From: Thermoproteota archaeon
GTDB taxonomy: Archaea; Thermoproteota; Methanomethylicia; Methanomethylicales; Methanomethylicaceae
DNA: 28,865 bases
Assembly: GCA_030055545.1 (NCBI GenBank)
Contig: JASFYK010000004.1
Coordinates: 1,696 to 30,560 of the forward strand
Direction of reading: 5' to 3'
Shown: positions 14,988 to 22,886 of the stretch, piece after piece
Layout: each line of letters starts with the position of its first letter
Numbering within the stretch: the first letter of the stretch is position 1
The notes under the pieces: model-generated
The model's database searches: none
What the model was told of the DNA's origin: nothing
What the model saw: only the letters and a program-made list of their open reading frames with translations
Translations under genes and position numbers: made by a program

Positions 14988-15767
14988 ATGTCCTTCAGTG
15001 ATTTGAGGAGTATTGGACTCAAAGATGCTGAGATCAGGGTTTATGAGTATCTGGTCGAGAATGGAGAGGAGCTCTTATCAGCCATACCTGAGAAGCTTGG
15101 GATGGACGCCGAGGCGACAAGGTCGGCGGTCGAAGAGCTCGTTCGGATCGGTGCAATCGAGTCCAAGTCAGGGAGGCTGACGCCGGTCGCCCCAAAGGCA
15201 TTCTTGCAGAGGTACATGAAGAAGCAAGAGGTGGAGTGCGACCTCAGGATCTCAGAGCTAAGGGCTACGGTAGGCAGACTCCAGTCCAGCCTTGAGCCGC
15301 TTTATGCGGAGAAGAGGCTGGGGATGAGAATGGAAGAGCTCCTGCAGGCAATAGACGGTCTTCCAGCCATGGAGCTTGAAACAGTCAAAATGATCTCAAG
15401 GGCAAATGCTGATGTGTGCATACTTGCAGAGGAGTTCAGCTGGTACGACAAGGTTAGAGAAGAGCTCGTCTCGGCATTGGAGAGGAAGGTCGCGGTCAGG
15501 GTCATCCTTCTCGTCAAGGACGGGAGGGTTCTCCAGAGGGTCGAGGATATGAAGCAACACGGAATCGAGGTCAGGTTTTCTGGTCGGGAGTGGAGGAACA
15601 CCCGGTTCACGATAGTCGACTCAAAGGAGCTGATCTTCCTAATATGGGCAAGGAAGAGCGACAGCAGCAGGATCTATTACAGACCGGGTTATACCAAAAA
15701 CCCAGGGCTCGTGTCTGTGTTTCACGACTCTTTTGATCTGCTGTGGGAGAGGGCAGATCGGTTATAG
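14988..15767 (+). CDS. TrmB-like transcription regulator
   Basis: A 259-residue protein with an N-terminal winged helix (LRSIGLKDAEIRVYEYLVEN, then a recognition segment around EATRSAVEELVRIGAIES), a coiled-coil linker (about 75-115), and a C-terminal PLD-like effector domain ending HDSFDLLWERA. This order is that of TrmB-family regulators, which respond to sugars or other small molecules. The ATG at 14988 begins the typical MSFSDLRSIGL. The open frame reaches back to 14910, but that stretch is AT-rich promoter-like DNA. It lies directly before the lipoate cluster on the same strand and may control it, though that is only position. The ligand is unknown. Confidence 0.83.
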   Translation: MSFSDLRSIGLKDAEIRVYEYLVENGEELLSAIPEKLGMDAEATRSAVEELVRIGAIESKSGRLTPVAPKAFLQRYMKKQEVECDLRISELRATVGRLQSSLEPLYAEKRLGMRMEELLQAIDGLPAMELETVKMISRANADVCILAEEFSWYDKVREELVSALERKVAVRVILLVKDGRVLQRVEDMKQHGIEVRFSGREWRNTRFTIVDSKELIFLIWARKSDSSRIYYRPGYTKNPGLVSVFHDSFDLLWERADRL

Positions 15768-15801
15768 GGACTATACAGGGTGCACATCCACGATCGAAGC
15801 C

Positions 15802-16728
15802 GTGAGGGTCTCCTACGGTTCGGCACTGGAACTGGGGCTATTGAGGGGCAGGACGGATGCCCGAACCACGACGCTCTACCTTTTCGTTTCAAACACAGGC
15901 TGCAGGGGCTCCTGTGCCTTTTGCCCCCAACCTTATGGCGAAAGCAGCAGGATCTCAAGGGTAGAATGGCCAAGGTTCAGTCTTGATCAAGTGGCGAGAA
16001 CCCTTATTGGAGCGTCCACCCTGAGGAGAATCTGCATACAGTGTTCCGATGAGCCTGGGATAGCATCCCAAGCTGAGGGGATCGTGAAGCGCCTAGCACC
16101 CGCTGGGCTGCCCTTCTCGGTTTCAGCTTCTCCCTTGAGCGTGGACGATATGGAGAGGCTCAAAGATGCAGGAGTCGAGATCCTCACTATCCCGGTCGAC
16201 TGTGCCGACAAGGAGAGGTACAGGTATGTGAAAGGGAGAGACCTAGAAGAGATCATGGACTCCCTGAAGGCAGCCGTAAAAGTCTTTGGCAGAGGCAAGG
16301 TTGGAACGCACATCATTGTTGGGCTCGGGGAGTCTGAAAGAGAGGCGGTAGAGATGATCGATACTGTTTCCAGGATGGGAGTCGCTCCATCTCTGTTCGC
16401 GTTTACTCCAATAGAAGGTACGCGCATGGAGAACGCGGCCAGTCCCACGATAGGGGCATATCGGAGGGTTCAGATCGCCCGGCATCTCATAGTCGAGGCA
16501 GGCATGAAAGCTTCGGACTTTAAATTTGGTCCAGATGGCAGGATCACAGGGTTCGGGTGCTCAGCAGAAACGCTTGAAAGGGTGTTCAATTCAGGGCATC
16601 CATTCATGGTGTGCGGCTGCCCCGGCTGCAACAGGCCATACTTCAATGAGAAGGCATCGGGACCTTTCTACAATTATCCATTCAGACCAGATCCAAAGAG
16701 AGTCGCTGAGGAGACGTGGTCCGATTGA
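15802..16728 (+). CDS. Radical SAM protein, LipS-type half of archaeal lipoyl synthase
   Basis: The radical SAM cluster motif CRGSCAFC (C-x3-C-x2-C) lies at residues 34-41 after a strand TTTLYLFVSNTG. A second cysteine group, VCGCPGCNRPYFNE, near the C-terminus could bind an auxiliary iron-sulfur cluster. Thermococcus makes lipoyl groups with two such proteins, LipS1 and LipS2, which insert the two sulfur atoms into a protein-bound octanoyl chain. The neighbours here (LplA, LplB and a second radical SAM gene) support that role. I cannot say which of the two it is. The start is uncertain: GTG at 15802 leaves a short gap after the TrmB-like gene, while a TTG at 15733 would overlap it. Older annotations call such proteins biotin-synthase-like. 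Confidence 0.82.
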   Translation: MRVSYGSALELGLLRGRTDARTTTLYLFVSNTGCRGSCAFCPQPYGESSRISRVEWPRFSLDQVARTLIGASTLRRICIQCSDEPGIASQAEGIVKRLAPAGLPFSVSASPLSVDDMERLKDAGVEILTIPVDCADKERYRYVKGRDLEEIMDSLKAAVKVFGRGKVGTHIIVGLGESEREAVEMIDTVSRMGVAPSLFAFTPIEGTRMENAASPTIGAYRRVQIARHLIVEAGMKASDFKFGPDGRITGFGCSAETLERVFNSGHPFMVCGCPGCNRPYFNEKASGPFYNYPFRPDPKRVAEETWSD

Positions 16729-17480
16729 ACAAGTTCAGGGTGATCGAATTCGAGTATGGTGACGCTCCATTCAACATGGCACTGGATGAGGCAATATTGA
16801 GGGCAGTAGGGGCAGGTAAGAGCCCTCCTACACTCAGATTGTACGGATGGGATCCGCCAGCGGTCTCGATAGGCTACTTCCAAGAAATAAGGGAAGAGGT
16901 GAATCTCGAGTTCTGTCACGAAAATGGCATCCAGGTGGTGAGAAGGCTCTCAGGGGGCGGCGCCGTGCTCCATACGCCAAAGGAGCTCACTTATAGCTTC
17001 TCAGTTGAGGCAAACGACCCCTCTGTTCCGCAGGACATTCAGGGGAGTTATCTTAAGATATGCGCGCCCATCATTTCAGCACTAAGAGAGATCGGCATCC
17101 CAGCGTCCTTCCGCCCAGTGAACGATATTGAGGTGAAGAAGAGGAAGATCTCTGGAAGCGCACAGACAAGGAGGTTTGGCGCGATCCTCCAGCATGGGAC
17201 GATACTTCTTGGCATGGATTACACTCTGCTACCAGCCTTGAGGGCAAGGACAGAAAAGCTCACAGAGAAAGGGGCGAAGGACGTTGCAGAAAGGATAATC
17301 ACAGTAGCCGAAATCCTGGGCAAAGAGGTCCGCCAGGCAGAATTATCGAGGATCCTAGTGAAGAAGTTTGAGGACCATTTCGGCGCGGTGGCTAATTATT
17401 CTGATCTTTCAGAAGACGAGTGCATATTCCCAGCGTTGGAGGAGAGGTATAGGTCGATCGACTGGACCTTCAGGAGGTGA
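16716..17480 (+). CDS. lplA: Lipoate-protein ligase A, catalytic subunit
   Basis: This enzyme activates lipoate or octanoate with ATP and joins it to a lysine on a lipoyl-domain protein such as GcvH or an E2 subunit. FNMALDEAIL, VVRRLSGGGAVLH (the lipoyl-AMP loop), NDIEVKKRKISGSAQ (catalytic Lys region) and ILQHGTILLGMD are all present. The 254-residue chain lacks the C-terminal accessory domain, which is encoded by the next gene, as in Thermoplasma. The GTG at 16716 overlaps the preceding radical SAM gene. A TTG at 16725 (NKFRVIEFEYG) is an equally good start. No lipoyl-bearing protein is in the window. Confidence 0.93.
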   Translation: MVRLNKFRVIEFEYGDAPFNMALDEAILRAVGAGKSPPTLRLYGWDPPAVSIGYFQEIREEVNLEFCHENGIQVVRRLSGGGAVLHTPKELTYSFSVEANDPSVPQDIQGSYLKICAPIISALREIGIPASFRPVNDIEVKKRKISGSAQTRRFGAILQHGTILLGMDYTLLPALRARTEKLTEKGAKDVAERIITVAEILGKEVRQAELSRILVKKFEDHFGAVANYSDLSEDECIFPALEERYRSIDWTFRR

Positions 17481-17484
17481 CCCT

Positions 17485-17760
17485 ATGGACAGGGAGGTGG
17501 TGAGGAAGTTCAAGGACGGGAAGCTGGTAAAGGTCAAGATGGTCATAGAGGGCGGTGTCATTAAGGATGCCAAGATAACTGGGGACTTCTTCGCACACCC
17601 CGAAGAAGGGATAGAAATTATAGAGAAGGAGCTGATAGGTAAGGATCTGAGCAACGCAAGACAGGCAGTCGAGAGCGCAATTGGGGGGGTTACCCTCATA
17701 GGGGTACGCATCGAAGAACTGATCGCGATGGTTCAGGAGTGCCTGGAAAACGACAGGTGA
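17485..17760 (+). CDS. lplB: Lipoate-protein ligase accessory subunit LplB
   Basis: A 91-residue protein matching the detached C-terminal domain of lipoate ligase. It reads KFKDGKLVKVKMVIEGGVI, then DFFAHPEEGIEIIEKELIG, and a C-terminal helix. In Thermoplasma acidophilum LplA is inactive without LplB. GGAGGTGA lies just before the ATG at 17485, within the end of lplA, which fixes the start and implies coupling. The open frame extends to 17368, but only as an alternate reading of lplA. Confidence 0.9.
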   Translation: MDREVVRKFKDGKLVKVKMVIEGGVIKDAKITGDFFAHPEEGIEIIEKELIGKDLSNARQAVESAIGGVTLIGVRIEELIAMVQECLENDR

Positions 17761-17781
17761 TAAGACATTATTTATCTGGAT

Positions 17782-18627
17782 GTGATTGGCTTGAAACGTA
17801 GCGAGAGGATCTTTTTTTACAGGCCGAGCCCTGCTGTTGTCCCGGTATCTATAACTGGAGCAAGGTGTGAGCTCGATTGTCCACACTGCAGGGGGAGGTA
17901 CCTCTCGGGGATGGCAAAGGCGTCCATGCCGACAGACCTGATCAGAGCGTTCATAGCTGCAAGGAAAAGCGGTGCCAAGAGACTGCTCATAACTGGAGGG
18001 TTCACTAGATCCGGGAGGTTGCCCGTCGAGAACATGATCTCTGCGATAGAGGAGGGAAAGAGAAGGACGGGGATCAAGGTGAGCATGCATGGAGGGCTCC
18101 TCGGCAAAGGTACCATGGAGATGGTGTCAAAAGCAGGGGTCGACGCCCTGCTGCTGGACATCATCGGGAGCCAGCATGCCGTGACTTGCTATCTAGGTGG
18201 CGGGTGGAGCCTCAAAGACTATGAAGATGCGCTTTCGAATGCGAAAACCTGCTTTCCTCTGCTCGCGCCCCATGTGTTGATAGGGATCGAAGAGGGCAGG
18301 GTAATCGGTGAGTACAGGGCCATCGACATGATCGCAGAGGCAAATCCTGGAGCCTGCGCCATTCTCGTTCTCACAGACGGGGAGACGCCCGATTCCGCAG
18401 AAGTGCAGAAGGTAATGGGATACGCACGAGAGAGGTTAAAGTTTCACCTGACCTTGGGCTGCATGAGGGGGAGGGGGAAACCGCGGCTCCTTTATGAGAG
18501 GATGGCGGTAGACCTAGGGTTCGACGGTATCGCCAACCCCTCACAGGAATCGCTGGACTATGCAAAGGGCGCAGGTCTGGAAGTTTTCTTCGAAGAGGAC
18601 TGCTGCGTCCACAAGCCCGGGACTTAG
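17782..18627 (+). CDS. Second radical SAM protein, LipS-type half of archaeal lipoyl synthase
   Basis: A 281-residue radical SAM protein. The cluster motif CELDCPHC (C-x3-C-x2-C) is at residues 29-36, followed by KRLLITGGFTRSGRLP and VDALLLDIIG. Additional cysteines, TLGCMRGRGKPR and FFEEDCCVHKPG at the C-terminus, may hold an auxiliary cluster, as needed for sulfur insertion. With the radical SAM gene upstream of lplA it forms the LipS1/LipS2 pair expected of archaea that make lipoyl groups without LipA. The start is GTG at 17782 or TTG at 17791 (LKRSERIFFYR). The last four bases overlap the convergent nitroreductase gene. Confidence 0.82.
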   Translation: MIGLKRSERIFFYRPSPAVVPVSITGARCELDCPHCRGRYLSGMAKASMPTDLIRAFIAARKSGAKRLLITGGFTRSGRLPVENMISAIEEGKRRTGIKVSMHGGLLGKGTMEMVSKAGVDALLLDIIGSQHAVTCYLGGGWSLKDYEDALSNAKTCFPLLAPHVLIGIEEGRVIGEYRAIDMIAEANPGACAILVLTDGETPDSAEVQKVMGYARERLKFHLTLGCMRGRGKPRLLYERMAVDLGFDGIANPSQESLDYAKGAGLEVFFEEDCCVHKPGT

Positions 18628-19349
18628 GCAGGTCGCCCGACGGAGCTCATGTATATTACTGATTCATCCATCCCGTCGAGACCTATCAGCTGGTTTACGT
18701 CGTCATCGAAGAATGCGGCGATCTGGCAAGTCCCTAGTCCCAACGAGACTGCTGCAAGAGCCAGGTTCTGCGCCATATGCCCAGCCTCGAGGTATACATA
18801 CCGGTAAGCCCGATCTTTGTATTTCCATCGCGATCTGCCGAAGACTGCGGACCAAATGAAGACGCAAGGGGCGTCCGCACACATTGATTGCCCAAGAGAC
18901 GCGTGCGCGAGCTTTTCCCCGAAATCACCCTGTTTAACAGTCTCGAGGCTGTGCCGCCTGACTGAGTAGTGGTAGATCCCATTTTTCAGACCGGCGCAGT
19001 TGTTTACCAGCAAATACGTCTCGATAGGGTACAGCGCGCCCGCAGAAGGAGCAGTCCTGAATTCGTAGCCCCCAGCCCGCCCACTGATCCCCGCGGACGC
19101 CCAGATCATGAAGGAGATCTGAGACAGCGAGACGGGCACAGGTGCATACTCCCTGACGCTACGCCTGGTTCTTATGCACCCCTCAAGCGTGGTACCGAGG
19201 GGCGGGAATTTCGGCAGTGCGATCTCATCTGATCCAGGATATTCCTTGTATAGGGAGGGCTTCTGCCGACGATCAACCATCCCACCGGTAGGACGATCCC
19301 TAAAGTATTTCGTCTCTTGCTGGAAAATTTCCCCGATCCCATCAGTCAA
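18624..19349 (-). CDS. SagB-type nitroreductase/dehydrogenase (FMN-dependent)
   Basis: A 241-residue nitroreductase-fold protein. CIRTRRSVREYAPVPVSL is the FMN-phosphate-binding opening. TAPSAGALYPIETYLLV is the hallmark of the SagB/ThcOx branch, followed by GIYHYSVRRHSLE and LGLGTCQIAAFFDD. SagB enzymes oxidise azolines in modified peptides, but many genomic relatives, as here, have no YcaO cyclodehydratase nearby and unknown substrates. Translation starts at TTG (19349) with AGGTGA six bases before it. The gene follows the DUF6125-like gene after about 10 bases and is probably the last gene of a three-gene unit. Confidence 0.88.
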   Translation of the reverse strand: MTDGIGEIFQQETKYFRDRPTGGMVDRRQKPSLYKEYPGSDEIALPKFPPLGTTLEGCIRTRRSVREYAPVPVSLSQISFMIWASAGISGRAGGYEFRTAPSAGALYPIETYLLVNNCAGLKNGIYHYSVRRHSLETVKQGDFGEKLAHASLGQSMCADAPCVFIWSAVFGRSRWKYKDRAYRYVYLEAGHMAQNLALAAVSLGLGTCQIAAFFDDDVNQLIGLDGMDESVIYMSSVGRPA

Positions 19350-19359
19350 TTCCGTTCAC

Positions 19360-19944
19360 CTACTCATCCTTCTTTATGGAGAACTCCCAGCTGCACCAGA
19401 TCCCCTCAGGGTGAGGATCGGGCGGCGCGAAGATGCACCTGGTCTCGAATTTTGGGTTGATCATTTTCGCAAAGGTCGAAAGATGCGCGAAACCGACGGT
19501 CTTGCAAGCGAACTCCCCCCTTCCATCCCTTGTCCTTGCGCGCTGGGGGCGGCACTTTGTAACAGTCATTATCAGGCGACCATCAAGCAGTTCGGTCCTG
19601 ACCCCTGAAGATGGAGAGAAGCATAGCAGCTGCAGTGCCCGCTCCAGATCGGCTAATGTTCCCTCAGTTATCCCCAGTAGTTCCTTGATCCGCTTGGCCT
19701 CAGAGACAGCATATTGTTCCCAAGCACTCCTGTCAATGTCGATTGCAGACTCGATCCCAAATCTCTCCTCGACACCCAAGAACCAGTAGCCATCAATGGT
19801 GAGGAAGTTTTTAGAGAGGATCTCTATGTATCGTATGAGATCCTCCCTTGTCATGGATTCCAGCACCCTCGAAGACAAGAGAGACACCAAAAGAGGATAG
19901 TCTTTTTTTGGCTCAAAAGCATTTCCAAGGAAGGGGCTGCCCAC
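19360..19944 (-). CDS. DUF6125-like protein (ATC-hydrolase-related fold)
   Basis: I recognise this only as resembling DUF6125 proteins. Features are NFLTIDGYWFLGVEERFG, helical segments, and a cysteine-bearing C-terminal half: VTKCRPQRART, GEFACKTVGF, RCIFAPPDPHPEG and WCSWEFSI. The related hydrolase of L-2-amino-thiazoline-4-carboxylate shares part of this layout, but no reaction is shown for this branch. The spaced cysteines could bind metal. GTG at 19944 lies one base after the stop of the upstream regulator, with AGGGG before it. An ATG at 19854 (TREDLIRYIEILS) would give a product nearer to the conserved region. Confidence 0.68.
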   Translation of the reverse strand: MGSPFLGNAFEPKKDYPLLVSLLSSRVLESMTREDLIRYIEILSKNFLTIDGYWFLGVEERFGIESAIDIDRSAWEQYAVSEAKRIKELLGITEGTLADLERALQLLCFSPSSGVRTELLDGRLIMTVTKCRPQRARTRDGRGEFACKTVGFAHLSTFAKMINPKFETRCIFAPPDPHPEGIWCSWEFSIKKDE

Positions 19945-19945
19945 G

Positions 19946-20575
19946 TCATCCCCTGATTCTTGAGATAGAACGGCTGAATGATCTTATCAGCAACCAGACA
20001 GCGAGCCCTATCGCGATGTAGACTAGAGATATTGCGAAAGAGGCGAAGAAAGCCATCGGGCTGGAACCGAAAAGTACCAAGTATGCCAAGAAAGAGATGA
20101 CGAAGGAGGTGGCGACGGTAGCCTTCAGGACATCTCTGAAGCTCCTGAACAGGATTGCTGCGACTATCCCGAAAATAATCCCCATCCCGAATATGTGGAA
20201 CGGGTAAACGTACTGATTTATCACGAAATATGACGAGCCCGCCACAGCAGAGAAGACTGCCCATAGATAGCGCGGTCCCTTCGACTCTGAGCGCCCCATT
20301 ATTGGCGGTTGCGACTCGATAGCTGGCGTGCCCCCCAAGTACTGAGCGACAAGAGGGGTTGCACGATAGTAGTAGACCCTGTCCCGCATTTCGCGTGAGA
20401 TCAATCCTAGCCTCAGCAGCATTGAGAGGTGTGATTCGACCGTACTCCGAGACCGGCTCACTGCAGAGGCTATCTCATCACCTGTAAGCTCTTTCTTAAG
20501 GAGCGCGGCTACGATCTCGTACCTTGTTCTCTCACCCAGTGCATCCATCACTTCGCGCCGGCGATCTTCTTCCAT
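19946..20575 (-). CDS. Membrane-anchored winged-helix (ArsR-like) regulator
   Basis: Residues 1 to about 80 form a winged helix: MDALGERTRYEIVAALLKK, then ELTGDEIASAVSRSRSTVE and a wing ending RVYYYRATP. The rest has about four hydrophobic segments (YLWAVFSAVAGSSYFVIN, FGMGIIFGIVAAILF, ATSFVISFLAYLVLF, FAISLVYIAIGLAVWLLI). This archaeal type of one-component regulator is thought to sense membrane or extracellular signals while bound to DNA. It heads a unit with the DUF6125-like and nitroreductase genes. An inverted repeat, ATTCGAT/ATCGAAT, at 20622-20647 just upstream is a candidate operator for self-control and for the divergent operon. Confidence 0.82.
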   Translation of the reverse strand: MEEDRRREVMDALGERTRYEIVAALLKKELTGDEIASAVSRSRSTVESHLSMLLRLGLISREMRDRVYYYRATPLVAQYLGGTPAIESQPPIMGRSESKGPRYLWAVFSAVAGSSYFVINQYVYPFHIFGMGIIFGIVAAILFRSFRDVLKATVATSFVISFLAYLVLFGSSPMAFFASFAISLVYIAIGLAVWLLIRSFSRSISRIRG

Positions 20576-20621
20576 AATCGAAAGTGCGCACCCATGACTT
20601 ATCTAACTTTCTTTGAGTCAA

Positions 20622-20647
20622 ATTCGATCTATCTAGAAAAATCGAAT
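20622..20647. promoter_or_regulatory. Inverted repeat, candidate operator in a divergent promoter region
   Basis: ATTCGAT (20622-20628) and ATCGAAT (20641-20647) are exact reverse complements with a 12-base spacer. The site lies between the membrane HTH regulator and the RadA-containing operon, about 50 bases from the regulator's start. No binding data; a palindrome of this size could arise by chance. Confidence 0.4.
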
Positions 20648-20711
20648 CGATGTGGACCTTAAGATCACTTAAATTCGGCGGGAGGCGAGTTTTGGTTGGA
20701 AGGACCCGAAG

Positions 20712-21329
20712 ATGGCCTTTTGGTCTTCGTTGCTGAAATGGATGATAATCGGAACGTTATTCGTAATTTTTCCATGGACCATCCCAATAGCCGTGCTATA
20801 TCTGATAGCCAAGTCGGGCATCTTCAGGAAGGTTCTGAGACGACTACACGGGCTCTGGAGGGAGGGCAGGATTTTCGATAGGATAAGCGACTGGAAGGCA
20901 CGCAGCTGCAAGCTCCTCAAGAAAGAGAGCTTTGCATTGGATTATTACCTGCCCAGCAGCGCATCGCCATACGCAATCCTGACGAAGGGGACCGGATTCG
21001 TCTGCCTCTCCTCCTTCAGCATAAAGGACAGATCCAGGTCGCCTGAGGCTTACAAGAGGGCAGTCGGTGAAGTGTTGAAGGCGCTCGGAGGCGGAGATCG
21101 GACGATATCCTTTGTTGTTGTTGTAACGGATGATGGGGATTTCTTGAATAGCATGCAGATCGCATCCAAGCATGGTCCTTCTATAAAGAAGGAGTTCGAG
21201 AGGGCCGGAATCGAACACATGGAATTACTCAATATCGCCAGAACGGTGATAACTTCAACCTCCCCAACGGCAAGCGTTGAGATCCACAGGGGGAAGGACA
21301 TAATACTAAAACCGGTGGTGATACCATGA
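20712..21329 (+). CDS. Membrane-anchored protein, possible N-terminal partner of a HerA/VirB4-like ATPase
   Basis: I do not recognise the family. The 205-residue product starts with a hydrophobic stretch (MIIGTLFVIFPWTIPIAVLYL) that should anchor it, then a basic amphipathic region and a soluble domain. Segments YYLPSSASPYAILTKG and TISFVVVVTDDGDF recall the domain that precedes the ATPase core in membrane-bound VirB4-like proteins. It overlaps the next gene by ATGA at 21326-21329, and that gene encodes the ATPase-like half, so the two may be a split version of such a protein. GGAAGG precedes the ATG. Pattern-based, low certainty on function. Confidence 0.65.
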   Translation: MAFWSSLLKWMIIGTLFVIFPWTIPIAVLYLIAKSGIFRKVLRRLHGLWREGRIFDRISDWKARSCKLLKKESFALDYYLPSSASPYAILTKGTGFVCLSSFSIKDRSRSPEAYKRAVGEVLKALGGGDRTISFVVVVTDDGDFLNSMQIASKHGPSIKKEFERAGIEHMELLNIARTVITSTSPTASVEIHRGKDIILKPVVIP

Positions 21330-22702
21330 GGCACGTCGGGGAAGTCGAGGGTGCACTTGAGGGGCTCCTTTCAGATACGGCTGGCATTGGACACGCGCAC
21401 CCGAGCGACTGCGTTTCAGGGGAGTTTGGTCTCGAAAGGGACGAGCTGAAGAGGTGCTGCATCACCGGAATCGGCCCTGAGAGGTCAGAGGTCGGAATGG
21501 AGCTCGCGCTCAGGTGCTCAGAGGCTGGCGAGAAACTCCTTATGATAGACATGACAGGCGACTACATCGGTCTTGTAAGCTACATACCACCACTTAGAGT
21601 ATATCGGGCAGGAAGGAACTTCCAGACGAACCCTTTCGGTGCATCACGCAGGGGGTTCCCAGAGCTGATAGCAGCGGCTGTCCAGTCTGTGCTCGAGATA
21701 ACGAGAATCGAGAGGGTCTACCTGGAAAGGGCGCTGCTCCTGTCACTTTCACAGGGGAAAGACAACCCTACTCCCTCAGATGTGCTCGAGAGGCTACTTC
21801 AGATCGAGGCTGAGGCCCACCCAAGACAAGGGCAGAACATAGACTCTCTCAGGAATTCGCTCTGGGAACTTCAGGCTTTTGACAACCTGATCCCGCAGGA
21901 GGTGCATACACCCGCCCTGATCGACCTCTCGAAGTTGTCTTCGGTGAGAGTGAGCAGATTGGCAGCTATAGACCTCTTCCTAAACCTGGGGGATTTTGAT
22001 GTGACGGGTGTGGTGATAGATCCCGCCGACAGGATCTTCGCTCAGGATGCGCCAGATGAGCTGTCCGAGGCATTGGAGTCGAGTGCAGACGAGCTTGCCA
22101 GCAGGGGAGCTTTCCTGATCATTGCTACCTCAACAATGTCATCTATGCCCCGCTGGATAACGGATACGCTGACTTCGGAGATCAAGTGCAGGACTGTTTT
22201 TCATGACCGCTCCCAGACATCGAAACGCAAATGGGAGACCCCCGACTCTTGCAGATCTTGTTCCAACGTTGCCTTAGAGCAGCTGCTTCTTATTTCGCGC
22301 TATTCAGATGCAGCGCAACCACTCAGGATAAGGAGAACCGGATTCAAACCTGTTGGGGATGAAGAGATCGAGATGCACATGAGAAGCCTAGGCGAGAGTT
22401 TCGAGATGCACAGGATGAATGTAAAGAGCGTTACCCTTCTGGAAAAGATCTTCGTCGACAAGACAATGCGTCAGACTGCTAAAGAACTCATGGTGATGAT
22501 AAGGGGAGGGAGGGTCCCGGTCGATGCAGTCTCAAAACAGCGGAGCGGCACCCTGAAGAGGATTGTCAAGATGCTCTCAAAGCACTTCCTGATAATCGAG
22601 TTTGCCGATGGGAACGGGACTAACTGGTACAGGCTGACAAAGGCCGGGGAGCGGGCCCTTGATGAGGAGGAGGGAGAAAATGAGGGTGAAGTACGTATCT
22701 GA
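21326..22702 (+). CDS. HerA/VirB4-like ATPase homologue lacking Walker A, with C-terminal winged helix
   Basis: The 458-residue protein follows the HerA/VirB4 fold order but with a spoiled P-loop. CCITGIGPERSEVG (about 44-57) stands where GxxGxGK(T/S) should be. It is followed by KLLMIDMTGDYIGL and then PPLRVYRAGRNFQTNPFG, as in DUF87/VirB4-type ATPases. VTGVVIDPADRIF lies where Walker B is expected and lacks the usual DE pair. CRSC near residue 312 is an extra cysteine pair. The last 90 residues look like a winged helix (TAKELMVMIRGG onward). It is probably a non-hydrolysing structural or regulatory homologue. Its neighbours are a membrane-anchored protein and RadA. A decayed copy of part of this gene family lies at 2782-2871. 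Confidence 0.7.
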   Translation: MRHVGEVEGALEGLLSDTAGIGHAHPSDCVSGEFGLERDELKRCCITGIGPERSEVGMELALRCSEAGEKLLMIDMTGDYIGLVSYIPPLRVYRAGRNFQTNPFGASRRGFPELIAAAVQSVLEITRIERVYLERALLLSLSQGKDNPTPSDVLERLLQIEAEAHPRQGQNIDSLRNSLWELQAFDNLIPQEVHTPALIDLSKLSSVRVSRLAAIDLFLNLGDFDVTGVVIDPADRIFAQDAPDELSEALESSADELASRGAFLIIATSTMSSMPRWITDTLTSEIKCRTVFHDRSQTSKRKWETPDSCRSCSNVALEQLLLISRYSDAAQPLRIRRTGFKPVGDEEIEMHMRSLGESFEMHRMNVKSVTLLEKIFVDKTMRQTAKELMVMIRGGRVPVDAVSKQRSGTLKRIVKMLSKHFLIIEFADGNGTNWYRLTKAGERALDEEEGENEGEVRI

Positions 22703-22886
22703 AAACAGGATTTACTGGAGCCTAGGCAGGGGTCAGGGCGATCAAGTGGTCGGTGTCGAGGTTGCTGCCGTGGGCGAGGACAGGGTAAGAAGAACAGTCT
22801 TTTCGAGAGGCAAGTTCGGAAGGGAGCTGAAAATCAATGAGGAGGAGTACAGCGTAGAGGAGTTTTTGGAAATACTCGGGGCGTAG
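22680..22886 (+). CDS. Small protein before radA; frame continues past an amber stop
   Basis: From the ATG at 22680 (GGAGGGAG just before it) this encodes 68 residues, opening RVKYVSENRIYWSLGRG and ending YSVEEFLEILGA. I do not recognise it. It overlaps the end of the HerA-like gene by 23 bases in another frame. The stop is TAG at 22884-22886. In the same frame the sequence stays open for 34 codons (RSILKRKDPRGD, then DDKELLLDAIEILRRVY) to a TGA at 22989-22991 that overlaps the radA start by 11 bases. The continuation reads like coding sequence with an amphipathic helix. This may be amber read-through, a recent nonsense mutation, or chance. Confidence 0.6.
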   Translation: MRVKYVSENRIYWSLGRGQGDQVVGVEVAAVGEDRVRRTVFSRGKFGRELKINEEEYSVEEFLEILGA

